DNA from: GCA-020352575 sp041635475
Lineage (GTDB): Bacteria; Actinomycetota; Acidimicrobiia; Spongiisociales; JAENVV01
Length of the DNA stretch: 27,698 nt
Assembly: GCA_041635475.1 (NCBI GenBank)
Contig: JBFKVA010000026.1
Span: 1-27,698, forward strand
Direction: 5' to 3'
Shown: piece by piece, positions 15,700 through 25,024 of the stretch
Numbering within the stretch: position 1 is the first letter of the stretch
How the letters are laid out: each line of letters begins with the position of its first letter
The notes under the pieces: model-generated
What the model saw: only the letters and a program-made list of their open reading frames with translations
The model's database searches: none
What the model was told of the DNA's origin: nothing
Made by a program: the position numbers and the translations under genes

Positions 15700-15717
15700 G
15701 GGCCCGGCCCCGGGCCC
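15700..15717 (+). terminator. U-less GC hairpin after mutY
   Basis: GGGCCCGG (15700-15707) pairs with CCGGGCCC (15710-15717) directly after the mutY stop, without a T-run. It could act as a U-less terminator separating pknB-mutY from the next unit. Confidence 0.35.
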
Positions 15718-15736
15718 GTCCACGCGGTCCCTCACC

Positions 15737-15742
15737 TACACT
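15737..15742 (+). promoter_or_regulatory. -10 box of the yjjI-yjjW unit
   Basis: TACACT lies 21 nt before the GTG start, leaving a short leader that contains GAGGTGG about 7 nt before the start. Confidence 0.45.
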
Positions 15743-15763
15743 TGGGGACGAGGTGGAAGCGAC

Positions 15764-17308
15764 GTGAACGAACTCGAGGCCGAAGTCCGCCGGGTGTTGG
15801 AGGATCCGACGCTCTCCTTCCATCAGCGCCGCCATCACCTCGCGTTCCTGGCCGAGAGCTCGCAGCCCTACGTGCCCCTGCCCGAGGACGTGGCCGAGGC
15901 CCTCAACAAGCGCATCATCTGCGATCTCTATGAGGGTGCCGCCCCCTATCGGCCTCGCTACATCCTCCCCGACTACCAGAAGGCGTTCGCCGCGGGGTCG
16001 GCGTTCCTGGAGATGGCCCCGCCGGCCACCCTCGACGAAGCACTCGACTTCCTCCTCGTCATGTACGCCAACGTGCCGTCGATCACCGGCTACCCGGTGT
16101 ACCTGGGTGACCTCGACGACCTCCTCGAGCCGTTCGTGGACGGCATCGACGACGAGGACCTCGACTACCGCCTCCGCCGCTTCCTCCGGCTCGTCGATCG
16201 CCTGGTACCCGACGCGTTCGCCCACGCCAACCTCGGACCCCGCGACTCCCGGGTCGCCCGCTCGGTGCTCCGCGTGGACCGGGGACTGGAGCAGGTCGTC
16301 CCCAACCTCACCCTCAAGGTCGACCCCGACCTCACGCCCGATGCCCTCATCGGCGAGGCGGTGAGGACCGTCTTCGTCACGGCCAAACCGCACTTCGTGA
16401 ACGACCCGCTCATGGTTCGAGACCTGGGCCGGGACTACGGCGTGGTCAGCTGCTACAACTCCCTTCCCCGGGGCGGCGGGTCCCTCACGCTGTCCCGCAT
16501 CGACCTCCGGCAGGTCGCCCTGCTCCACTCGGGCACGACCGAGACCTTCTTCGGGGACGCCCTTCCCCAGGCCGCCGAATGGCTCGCCCAGCTCATGGAG
16601 GCGCGCATCCACCACATCGTCGACGACGTCCGGTGGTTCGAACACGACTTCCTCGCCACGGAGGGCCTCGTCACCCTGGATCGGTTCACGGCGATGTTCG
16701 GGATCGTCGGCTTGGCCGAAGCGGTCGATGAGCTCCTGTTGCGTGAGGGGCGTGAGGCACGCTACGGCCACGACGAGGAGGCCAACGCCCTCGCCCACCG
16801 TATCGTGCATTGGCTGCACGAGTTCGTTGAACGCCGGCCCATGGCCCACTGCCGCGGAACCGGGGGGAGGGCCCTGCTCCACTCGCAGGCCGGACTGGAC
16901 ACCGACACGTCCTCCACGGTCGGCTCGCGCCTGCCGGTGGGGACCGAGCCGGGGCTCTACGACCACATCTGCGCCGTCGCCCCCAACCACGACTGCTTCG
17001 CCTCGGGGGTCAGCGACATCTTCCATGTCGAAGACACGGTTCGCGACAACCCGACCGCGATGGTCGACATCATCCGGGGAGCCTTCGCCGAGGGTATGCG
17101 CGACTTCACCTTCAACATCTCCTCGAACGACTTCATCCGGATCACCGGCTACCTCGTCCGCAAGTCGGACCTCGCACGGTTCGAGGAGAAGGGCGCCCGG
17201 CACGGCAGCACGACGTTCGGCTACGGCGCCGAAAAGAACACGGGGGTGACCGGCCGCGCCGTCAAGCGTGTTCTCAGTCATGAGCTCGGTGCGCGGCCTC
17301 CTCAATAA
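15764..17308 (+). CDS. yjjI: YjjI-family glycyl radical enzyme, substrate unknown
   Basis: A 514-aa protein matching the compact YjjI/DUF3029 group of glycyl radical enzymes, far shorter than pyruvate formate-lyase (~760 aa). VVSCYNSLPRGGGSLTLSR carries Cys230, the likely thiyl-radical cysteine. Near the C-terminus NDFIRITGYLVRKSD carries Gly462 in an RxxGY glycyl-radical motif. A further 51 residues follow, longer than the ~20-residue tail in pyruvate formate-lyase. The next gene encodes a matching radical-SAM activase and overlaps it, which supports the assignment. The reaction of YjjI is not established to my knowledge. The radical form is destroyed by oxygen, so activity implies anoxic or microoxic periods. 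The GTG start has GAGGTGG upstream. Confidence 0.88.
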   Translation: MNELEAEVRRVLEDPTLSFHQRRHHLAFLAESSQPYVPLPEDVAEALNKRIICDLYEGAAPYRPRYILPDYQKAFAAGSAFLEMAPPATLDEALDFLLVMYANVPSITGYPVYLGDLDDLLEPFVDGIDDEDLDYRLRRFLRLVDRLVPDAFAHANLGPRDSRVARSVLRVDRGLEQVVPNLTLKVDPDLTPDALIGEAVRTVFVTAKPHFVNDPLMVRDLGRDYGVVSCYNSLPRGGGSLTLSRIDLRQVALLHSGTTETFFGDALPQAAEWLAQLMEARIHHIVDDVRWFEHDFLATEGLVTLDRFTAMFGIVGLAEAVDELLLREGREARYGHDEEANALAHRIVHWLHEFVERRPMAHCRGTGGRALLHSQAGLDTDTSSTVGSRLPVGTEPGLYDHICAVAPNHDCFASGVSDIFHVEDTVRDNPTAMVDIIRGAFAEGMRDFTFNISSNDFIRITGYLVRKSDLARFEEKGARHGSTTFGYGAEKNTGVTGRAVKRVLSHELGARPPQ

Positions 17309-18119
17309 CGTCCTGCCGTTCAGCAGCGTCGATGGCCCCGGCAACCGGTCGGTCGTCTTCCTCCAGGGGTGCAACCTCGCCTGCGTGTACTGCCACAACC
17401 CGTACACGATCGGCCTGTGCACCCACTGCGGCGAGTGCGTCGAGCCGTGCCCGGAGCGCGCCCTGTCATGGCTCGACGACAAGGTCATCGTCGACTGGGA
17501 CCTGTGCACCCGCTGCGGGGTGTGCATCGACGTCTGCCCCGAGTCCTCGACTCCCCTGGCCGAGACCGTCACCCCGGCAGAGGTCATGGATCGTCTCCGG
17601 CCCTCGGCCCCGTTCACGTCCGGCGTGACCATCTCCGGCGGCGAGGCGACCATCCAGGCTGAGTTCCTCGTTGCCCTCACCACCGCCATGAAGACCGACC
17701 CGACGTTCGCCTCCAAGACGATCCTCATCGACTCCAACGGGGTGACGCCCCTGGAGACGTGGGACCGCCTCGCCCCCACGATCGACGGGGTCATGCTCGA
17801 CCTGAAAGGCTGGGCCGAGGACGAACACCACCGTCTCACCGGGTCGGACAACGCCCAGGTGTTCGCGTCCGCCGCCCACCTGGCGTCACTCGGGCTGCTT
17901 TCGGAGGTTCGCTTCGTGCTGGTACCGGGCTGGAACGATGGTCTCCCATCACTGGAGCCGATCGCCCAGTGGCTGGCAGCGCTCGGGGTCCCGCTCAAGC
18001 TCATCGGCGTCCGGCACCACGGGGTCGTCGACCCGGAGTTCGAAGAGGCCGGCGCAGACGCCCTCGAGGCGGCGGCAGCCGTGTTTCGCGAGCGCGGGGT
18101 CACGGTGCGGGTGGTGTAG
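17280..18119 (+). CDS. yjjW: YjjW-type glycyl radical enzyme activase (radical SAM)
   Basis: A 279-aa activating enzyme that would abstract hydrogen from the YjjI glycine using a 5'-deoxyadenosyl radical. The SAM-cluster motif is C31-N-L-A-C35-V-Y-C38. Two inserted ferredoxin-type 4Fe-4S motifs follow: C47-C50-C53-C57 and C76-C79-C82-C86, the latter pair in DLCTRCGVCIDVCPESS. TISGGEATIQ is the SAM-binding GGE motif, and LDLKGW lies near the end of the barrel. The ATG at 17280 is chosen; a GTG four codons upstream (17268) is possible. It overlaps yjjI by 29 nt, implying matched production of enzyme and activase. Confidence 0.9.
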   Translation: MSSVRGLLNNVLPFSSVDGPGNRSVVFLQGCNLACVYCHNPYTIGLCTHCGECVEPCPERALSWLDDKVIVDWDLCTRCGVCIDVCPESSTPLAETVTPAEVMDRLRPSAPFTSGVTISGGEATIQAEFLVALTTAMKTDPTFASKTILIDSNGVTPLETWDRLAPTIDGVMLDLKGWAEDEHHRLTGSDNAQVFASAAHLASLGLLSEVRFVLVPGWNDGLPSLEPIAQWLAALGVPLKLIGVRHHGVVDPEFEEAGADALEAAAAVFRERGVTVRVV

Positions 18120-18228
18120 GGAGAGAAACGAGCGACGAGAGTCGAGAGACGAGGAAGGAGCACCGGCCATCCGGGACCTTGCTCCCATCCTCGTTCCTCC
18201 ACCTCGTACCTCGCTCCTCGCTCCTGCT
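18120..18228 (+). repeat. Purine-rich / pyrimidine-rich repeat element after yjjW
   Basis: Beginning right after the yjjW TAG, a purine tract (18120-18161, built of ACGAG, GAGAGTCGAG and GAGACGAGG units) is followed by a ~25-nt spacer. A pyrimidine tract built of CTCGT, CCTCGTACCTCG and CTCCTCG units comes next. The arms are roughly complementary and could fold back. The CTCGTACC unit is the complement of the unit repeated at 27013-27180. Confidence 0.6.
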
Positions 18229-18230
18229 AC

Positions 18231-18236
18231 TACCAT
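18231..18236 (+). promoter_or_regulatory. -10 box of the pur operon
   Basis: TACCAT ends 8 nt before the purC GTG, at the edge of the pyrimidine-rich repeat arm. No Shine-Dalgarno intervenes, so the mRNA is probably leaderless or nearly so. No PurR-like or purine-riboswitch structure is visible. Confidence 0.45.
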
Positions 18237-18244
18237 CGCCTCCC

Positions 18245-19120
18245 GTGCCGGCACTACCGCATATCGCCTCCGGGAAGGTCCGTGAGATCTACGCGGTCGA
18301 CGCCGATCGGCTCCTCTTCGTCGCCACGGACCGCATCTCCGCGTTCGACGTGATCCTCGACGACCCCATTCCCGACAAGGGGCGGGTCCTCACCGGTCTC
18401 TCGCTCCACTGGTTCGACCTCCTCGACGTGCCCAACCACTTCCTTACGACCGATCTCTCCGACATCGACCTCCCCGGAGGGGAGGCGACGGGCCTGTCCG
18501 GGCGCTCGATGATCGTTCGCCGGGCAGAGGTCATCCCGGTCGAGTGCGTCATCCGCGGCTACCTGTACGGGTCGTCGTGGCGCGAGTACCGCGACGGGGG
18601 CGGGCCCACCACCGAGCACCTTCCCGCCGGCCTGCGCCTGGCCGACCGGCTCCCCGAGCCGATCTTCACCCCGGCCACGAAGGCCACGACCGGCCACGAC
18701 GAGAACATCACCGAGGCCGAGGCCCGGGCGCTCCTCGGAGACGACCGGTACGAGGAACTGCGAGATCTGTCGCTACGGATCTACTCACGGGGCGCTGCGG
18801 CCGCCGCCGAGCGGGGGGTCATCCTCGCCGACACGAAGTTCGAGTTTGGCCTCATCGACGGCTCCGTCGTCCTCATCGACGAGGTCCTCACCCCCGACTC
18901 GTCGCGCTACTGGCCGGCCGACGCCTGGCGACCGGGTGAAGCCGTTCCCTCATTCGACAAGCAGTACGTCCGCGACTGGCTCGACTCGACCGGGTGGGAC
19001 CACACCCCGCCCGCCCCGCGTCTCCCCGGCGACGTGGTCGCCGGGACCCGCGCCCGCTACGTGGAGGCGTACGAGCTCATCACCGGCCGAGACTTCGACG
19101 ACTACCTGGAGGCATCATGA
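18245..19120 (+). CDS. purC: Phosphoribosylaminoimidazole-succinocarboxamide (SAICAR) synthase
   Basis: A 291-aa ATP-dependent ligase joining aspartate to CAIR in IMP synthesis. Family signatures: IASGKVREIYAVDADRLLFV at the N-terminus (nucleotide-binding hairpin), ATDRISAFDV, ECVIRGYLYGSSWREY, and the C-terminal LADTKFEFGLIDG with IDEVLTPDSSRYWP. The length matches the ~290-aa form. The GTG (MPALPHIASGK) is chosen because a TACCAT box lies 8 nt upstream; the frame further upstream is purine/pyrimidine repeat. The stop overlaps purS as ATGA (19117-19120). Confidence 0.96.
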   Translation: MPALPHIASGKVREIYAVDADRLLFVATDRISAFDVILDDPIPDKGRVLTGLSLHWFDLLDVPNHFLTTDLSDIDLPGGEATGLSGRSMIVRRAEVIPVECVIRGYLYGSSWREYRDGGGPTTEHLPAGLRLADRLPEPIFTPATKATTGHDENITEAEARALLGDDRYEELRDLSLRIYSRGAAAAAERGVILADTKFEFGLIDGSVVLIDEVLTPDSSRYWPADAWRPGEAVPSFDKQYVRDWLDSTGWDHTPPAPRLPGDVVAGTRARYVEAYELITGRDFDDYLEAS

Positions 19121-19359
19121 AGGTGACCATCGTCGTGCGCCGGCGACCCGAGATATCCGACCCCCAAGGGACGACGGTGTCGCGGGCCCTCTCCGACATG
19201 GGCTTTGCCGGCGTCGGCACGGTCCGCATCAACAAGGAGATCGAACTCGAGGTCGAAGGAGACGACACCGCCGACGTGGAGCGCCGGGTCACCGAGATGT
19301 GCGAGCGGCTCCTGGCCAACCCCGTCATGGACGACTTCGAGATCCGGGTGGCGGAGTGA
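19117..19359 (+). CDS. purS: FGAM synthetase subunit PurS
   Basis: An 80-aa protein that bridges PurL and PurQ in the three-part formylglycinamidine ribonucleotide synthetase and helps pass ammonia. It shows the PurS pattern: VTIVVRRRPEISDPQGTTVSRAL, then a GF--VG-VR--K-IEL strand and a C-terminal NPVMDDFEIRV. GGAGG at 19108-19112 precedes the ATG. The start overlaps the purC stop and the end overlaps the purQ start (GTGA), so all three are translationally linked. Confidence 0.95.
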   Translation: MKVTIVVRRRPEISDPQGTTVSRALSDMGFAGVGTVRINKEIELEVEGDDTADVERRVTEMCERLLANPVMDDFEIRVAE

Positions 19360-20034
19360 AGGCAGCCGTCGTCGTCTTCCCAGGGACGAACTGTGAACAC
19401 GACGTGGCCTGGGCCCTCGGGATCGCCGGGGCCGACGCCCACCTGGTCTGGCATCGGGAGACCGACCTCTCCGACTTCGACGGCATCGTCCTGCCCGGCG
19501 GGTTCGCCCACGGCGACTACCTGCGGACGGGGGCCATCGCCCGGTTCTCGCCGATCATGGACGAGGTGAAGCGTCGGGCCGAGGAGGGGGTGCCCGTGCT
19601 GGGAATCTGCAACGGCTTCCAGGTGCTGTGCGAAGCCCATCTCCTGCCCGGCGCCTTCCACCAGAACCGGGACCTCACGTTCATCTGCCGGCCCATCCAC
19701 CTGCGCGTGGAGGACACCGACTCGATCCTGACCCGGGCCGCGGAGGTGGGGCAGGTGCTCACGATCCCCCTCAACTCCTACGAGGGGAACTTCACGGTCC
19801 ACGACCCCGCGGCGATGCGCGGAAGGGTCCTGGCTCGCTACGCGGATGCCACCGGCTCGGTGGACGACGAATCCAACCCCAACGGGTCGGTCGACAACAT
19901 CGCCGCCATCTCGAACCCGGCAGGGAACGTGGCCGGCATCATGCCTCATCCCGAACGGGCCGTCGAAGAGATCCTCGGTTCGGTGGACGGCCTCGTCCTC
20001 ATGCGGTCATTCGTCGAGAGCATGGAGCCGGCCC

Positions 20035-20042
<8 letters not shown>
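19356..20042 (+). CDS. purQ: FGAM synthetase glutaminase subunit PurQ
   Basis: A 228-aa class I glutamine amidotransferase supplying ammonia to PurL. The nucleophile Cys85 is in VLGICNGFQV, and the His/Glu pair is in GIMPHPERAVEE. VVVFPGTNCEHD and LPGGFAHGDYLR are typical of PurQ. The GTG start is fixed by overlap with purS. The end overlaps purL by 8 nt. Confidence 0.96.
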
Positions 20043-22254
<2,212 letters not shown>

Positions 22255-22282
22255 ACAAGTCTCTCCCCAGGCTCGCGCCATC

Positions 22283-22299
22283 CCCGGGCGATGCCCGGG
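22283..22299 (+). terminator. U-less GC hairpin after purL
   Basis: CCCGGGC (22283-22289), loop GAT, GCCCGGG (22293-22299). It lies 28 nt after the purL stop and before the next -10 box, with no T-run, like the hairpin after mutY. Confidence 0.4.
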
Positions 22300-22305
22300 C
22301 CGTGG

Positions 22306-22311
22306 TAGCGT
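22306..22311 (+). promoter_or_regulatory. -10 box of the HemL-like gene
   Basis: TAGCGT follows the GC hairpin. A start near 22318 would give a leader of about 105 nt, much longer than those of neighbouring genes. Confidence 0.4.
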
Positions 22312-22317
22312 CGCGCG

Positions 22318-22423
22318 ACGTATTCCCGTCCCCTTCGGAAGGGGTGAGACCTCTCTCCACGCCCATGGGCACATGCCGTAGTGACCGGCGGACGTCCGCC
22401 GCATCGAAGAAGGAGTCTCGACA
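22318..22423 (+). promoter_or_regulatory. Candidate structured 5' leader of the HemL-like gene
   Basis: Within about 105 nt it contains the hairpin CCCCTT-CGG-AAGGGG (22330-22344), the self-complementary GGCGGACGTCCGCC (22387-22400) and a Shine-Dalgarno AAGGAG (22410-22415) 8 nt before the ATG. No known riboswitch core was recognised. The structures are seen directly; a regulatory role is inference. Confidence 0.3.
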
Positions 22424-23734
22424 ATGGGATTGCAGGGTGAACGAACCGGAGAATGGTTCGACCGGGGCAAGAAGGCCCTCGTGAACGGGGTCTCCAGTGG
22501 CTTTCGCTACTGGGGCGACGACGACACGCTCGTCATCGACCGGGGCGAAGGCGCCTACGTGTTCGACATGGACGGCGCCAAGTACATCGACTACCAGCTC
22601 GGGTTCGGACCCGTCATCCTCGGACATGGCCATCCGGTCGTCGCCGAGGCGGTGGCGGAGGCGGCGCGGGCCGGCACCACGTTCGCCATGACGACCGCCA
22701 GGGAGATCGAAGCCGCCGAGAAGGTCGTCCGGTCCGTCGGCTACGTGGAGGCGATGCGCTTCACGAACACGGGGACCGAGGCAACGATGCACGCCCTTCG
22801 GCTCGCCCGCGGCTTCACCGGCCGCGACCTCTTCATGAAGTTCGAGGGCTGCTACCACGGCGCGCACGACTACGTCCTGTTCTCGACAGCGGGCGCGGCA
22901 CTCGGCAGCCTGGGGTCCCGTCGCAACCCGATCCCGGTCCAGTCGTCGTCGGGCATTCCCTCCACCATCCGGGACTACGTCCGCATCGTTCCCTTCAACG
23001 ACCTCGAGGCGATGGAGCAGCTGTTCCGCCGGGACGGCGACCGCATCGCGGCGATGCTCATCGAGCCGATGATGGGCAACTGCTTCGGCATCATGCCCGA
23101 ACCCGGGTTCCTCGAGGGCCTGCGTCGCATCTGCGACGAACACGGCACCCTCCTCATCTTCGACGAGGTGAAGACCGGGTTCCGGATGGCGCTGGGAGGC
23201 GCCGAGGAGGTCTTCGGGGTGACGCCCGACCTGGGGACGTTCGCCAAGTCCATGGGCAACGGCTTCCCGGTGGCCGCCGTCGGCGGCAAGGCGAACGTCA
23301 TGCAGGCGTGGGCCGAGGGTGGCATCACCCAGGCGGGCACGTACTCGGGCAACGGGGTGGCGGCCGCGGCCGCGGCCGCCACCATCGATCTGCTCGCCGA
23401 TGGTGAGGCGTTCCGCACGATCGAGCGGTTGGGGACGACGCTCATGAAGGGCCTCGAGTCGATCTGTGCCGCCCGGGGCGTGGCCGCCCACATCGTCGGG
23501 CACCCCTCGATGGTCGGGGTCTTCTTCGGTGAGGACCGGCCGACCGAGTTCAGGGACAAGGCACACCACAACGCCGCCCTCTACGGCGACGTGGTGATGC
23601 GCATGATCGGACGAGGCGTCCTCCCGGTGGACGACGCCCTGGAGCCGCTCTTCCTGTCGGCAGCGCACAGCGACGAGGACATCGCAGTGACGCTCCAGGC
23701 CTTCGAGGAGTCCCTGGCGGAGGCCTTGGGGTAG
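22424..23734 (+). CDS. HemL-like class III PLP aminotransferase
   Basis: A 436-aa aminotransferase close to glutamate-1-semialdehyde 2,1-aminomutase, which makes 5-aminolevulinate for haem. VFDMDGAKYIDYQLGFGPVI-LGHGHP, RFTNTGTEATMHALRLAR, FEGCYHGAHDYVL and LLIFDEVKTGFRMA are family signatures. Lys275 in TFAKSMGNGFP is the PLP lysine. The N-terminus has SSGFRYWGDDD where GSAM normally has NSPVRAF-like sequence, and no other haem gene is adjacent. A HemL-type aminotransferase with another substrate is therefore possible, and no gene symbol is given. The ATG has a good AAGGAG 8 nt upstream. Confidence 0.85.
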   Translation: MGLQGERTGEWFDRGKKALVNGVSSGFRYWGDDDTLVIDRGEGAYVFDMDGAKYIDYQLGFGPVILGHGHPVVAEAVAEAARAGTTFAMTTAREIEAAEKVVRSVGYVEAMRFTNTGTEATMHALRLARGFTGRDLFMKFEGCYHGAHDYVLFSTAGAALGSLGSRRNPIPVQSSSGIPSTIRDYVRIVPFNDLEAMEQLFRRDGDRIAAMLIEPMMGNCFGIMPEPGFLEGLRRICDEHGTLLIFDEVKTGFRMALGGAEEVFGVTPDLGTFAKSMGNGFPVAAVGGKANVMQAWAEGGITQAGTYSGNGVAAAAAAATIDLLADGEAFRTIERLGTTLMKGLESICAARGVAAHIVGHPSMVGVFFGEDRPTEFRDKAHHNAALYGDVVMRMIGRGVLPVDDALEPLFLSAAHSDEDIAVTLQAFEESLAEALG

Positions 23735-23763
23735 GCGGCACCGCGGCCCTGCGGGACCGAGGT

Positions 23764-24333
23764 CTAGACGAGATCGAGGAAGTTGGCGAGCAGCGCCTTG
23801 CCGTCGGCGGTGAGGACCGACTCGGGATGGAACTGGACGCCGTGGATCGGCAGCGTCCGATGGCGGACTCCCTGGACGGTCCCGTCGTCGACGGCGCGGG
23901 CCGTCACCTCCAACACGTCCGGTACGACCAGGCCGGTGAGCGAGTGATACCGGGTGGCGGTCATGGGGTCGGGAATGCCCGCAAACACACCCTGCCCGTC
24001 ATGGGTGATCTCCGACGTCTTGCCGTGTCGGACCTCCTCGGCGGGGCCCACCGTTCCCCCGAAGTGGTCGATGATGACCTGGTGCCCCAGGCACACCCCG
24101 AGCACCGGCCGGACGGCAGCGCCGAAGGCCTCGATCAACGCTGCCGAGCAGCCTGCCTGGGCGGGGGTTCCGGGTCCCGGCGAGATCACGAGCGCGTCGT
24201 GGTCGACCGCCGCGACGTCGGCCACCGCCGGGTCGTCGTTGCGAGCGACGATCGGATCAGCCCCCAACTCACCCAGGTACTGGACGAGATTGAAGGTGAA
24301 GGAGTCGTAGTTGTCGATGACGAGGACCCGCAC
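23764..24333 (-). CDS. trpG: Anthranilate / aminodeoxychorismate synthase glutaminase (TrpG/PabA)
   Basis: A 189-aa class I glutamine amidotransferase giving ammonia to TrpE or PabB, for tryptophan or folate. VLVIDNYDSFTFNLVQYLGE is the family N-terminus. ISPGPGTP is the oxyanion loop. Cys81 in GVCLGHQ is the nucleophile, and GVQFHPESV carries the His/Glu pair. No partner subunit is in the window, so it may serve both pathways, as in many actinobacteria. The GTG (MRVLVIDN) is chosen because TACGAT lies 6 nt upstream and the family starts here. It is divergent from crgA, the arrangement also known near the origin in Mycobacterium. Confidence 0.94.
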   Translation of the reverse strand: MRVLVIDNYDSFTFNLVQYLGELGADPIVARNDDPAVADVAAVDHDALVISPGPGTPAQAGCSAALIEAFGAAVRPVLGVCLGHQVIIDHFGGTVGPAEEVRHGKTSEITHDGQGVFAGIPDPMTATRYHSLTGLVVPDVLEVTARAVDDGTVQGVRHRTLPIHGVQFHPESVLTADGKALLANFLDLV

Positions 24334-24339
24334 CTGCTC

Positions 24340-24345
24340 ATCGTA
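24340..24345 (-). promoter_or_regulatory. -10 box of trpG
   Basis: TACGAT on the minus strand ends 6 nt before the GTG start, so the message is probably leaderless. It is divergent from the crgA box 30 bp away, leaving little room for two independent -35 regions. Confidence 0.5.
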
Positions 24346-24374
24346 GGCCGGTGGGCCGGGGCCGGTGAGGGCGT

Positions 24375-24380
24375 TAGACT
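24375..24380 (+). promoter_or_regulatory. -10 box of crgA
   Basis: TAGACT ends 8 nt before the crgA ATG, with no Shine-Dalgarno between: a leaderless or near-leaderless message. Confidence 0.5.
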
Positions 24381-24388
24381 CCTGCCCC

Positions 24389-24628
24389 ATGCCGGTGTCC
24401 AAGAAGCGCAAGAAGGTCCAGCAGCGGCAGCAGACCGCTGGCGTCACCGAGGCCAAGCCGACCGGGACCGAGTCCCCTGCGTGGTACGCCCCGGTCATGT
24501 TCGGGCTCATGGCCTTGGGGGTCGTCACCGTCATCGTGACGTACATCTTCCAGCTTCCCAACACGTGGCTCCTGCCCGGCCTCGCCTCCCTGGCGGTTGG
24601 GATGTTCATGACGATGGGGTACAAGTAG
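24389..24628 (+). CDS. crgA: Cell division protein CrgA
   Basis: A 79-aa protein with a basic N-terminus (MPVSKKRKKVQQRQQ) and two membrane helices at about 34-53 (VMFGLMALGVVTVIVTYIF) and 59-76 (WLLPGLASLAVGMFMTMG). This is the layout and size of actinobacterial CrgA, which interacts with FtsZ and septal PBPs to time septation. It pairs divergently with trpG. The start is the first ATG before the basic region. Immediately after its TAG lies a GAGACAA heptamer repeat. Confidence 0.88.
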   Translation: MPVSKKRKKVQQRQQTAGVTEAKPTGTESPAWYAPVMFGLMALGVVTVIVTYIFQLPNTWLLPGLASLAVGMFMTMGYK

Positions 24629-24693
24629 AGAGACAAGAGACAAGAGACAAGAGACACGGATCCCTCCCGCTCGACTCTCGACGCTCGACTCTC
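24629..24693. repeat. Heptamer purine repeat and pyrimidine arm between convergent genes
   Basis: Directly after the crgA TAG comes AGAGAGACAAGAGACAAGAG and onward, a GAGACAA heptamer repeated about three and a half times (to ~24656). It is followed by the pyrimidine tract CTCGACTCTCGACGCTCGAC (24670-24689) that reaches the stop of the convergent minus-strand gene. Read from that gene, the sequence after its stop is also purine-rich (GAGAGTCGAGCGTCGAGAG). GAGAGTCGAG is shared with the element at 18120. Confidence 0.6.
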
Positions 24694-24942
24694 CTATTCC
24701 GGCCGCCAGACCAGCACCATCTCCTCCCGGCAGTGGCGGAGCGCGCCCATCTGTTCCTCGTTCTCCATCGTCATCGTGACCTCGGTGCCACACACCTGGC
24801 ACCGGTAGTGGGCAAGCGTCTCGTGGGCCGCTTCGGGATCGATCTCCTCGGGAGGCGACGCCAGCATCCGGATGAAGAAGACCATCGTCCTCCAGATGAC
24901 CACCGCCATCACCACCGCAATGAGGACGTCGAGGATCGTCAT
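24694..24942 (-). CDS. Small membrane protein with a CxxC / HC metal-binding tail
   Basis: An 82-aa protein: membrane helix at about 3-24 (ILDVLIAVVMAVVIWRTMVFF), a short acidic linker (PPEEIDPEA), then HYRCQVCGTEVTMTMENEEQ and LRHCREEMVLVW. The CxxC plus HC cysteines look like a small treble-clef or zinc-ribbon. Family not recognised. The ATG is chosen because TACGCT lies 6 nt upstream; a longer in-frame start would run into the thiolase terminator hairpin. It converges with crgA across a repeat element. Function unknown. Confidence 0.75.
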   Translation of the reverse strand: MTILDVLIAVVMAVVIWRTMVFFIRMLASPPEEIDPEAAHETLAHYRCQVCGTEVTMTMENEEQMGALRHCREEMVLVWRPE

Positions 24943-24948
24943 CGCAGC

Positions 24949-24954
24949 AGCGTA
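24949..24954 (-). promoter_or_regulatory. -10 box of the small CxxC membrane protein gene
   Basis: TACGCT on the minus strand, then GCTGCG and ATG: spacing of 6 nt, identical to the DapA-family gene. Probable leaderless message. Confidence 0.5.
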
Positions 24955-24968
24955 CCGTCGTCCCCGAT

Positions 24969-25023
24969 CCGTTTTCCCCCGGCCGTTGTCCGCCTGAGGC
25001 GGACATCCCACGTGGGAAAACGG
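24969..25023 (-). terminator. Nested hairpin after the thiolase gene
   Basis: An outer stem CCGTTTTCCC (24969-24978) with GGGAAAACGG (25014-25023) encloses an inner hairpin GTCCGCC-TGA-GGCGGAC (24988-25004). It lies 1 bp after the thiolase stop on the minus strand. It lacks a trailing U-run but is placed as a terminator between the thiolase and the next minus-strand gene. Confidence 0.5.
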
Positions 25024-25024
25024 G

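Noticed and set aside
15665..18202. 845-aa minus-strand frame opposite yjjI/yjjW
   Set aside because: Long antisense frames are expected in high-GC DNA; both plus-strand genes have clear family motifs, and the antisense product has none.
22318..22423. Known riboswitch (TPP, glycine, glutamine or guanidine type) in the leader
   Set aside because: None of the core motifs I know for these classes is present; only simple hairpins are visible.
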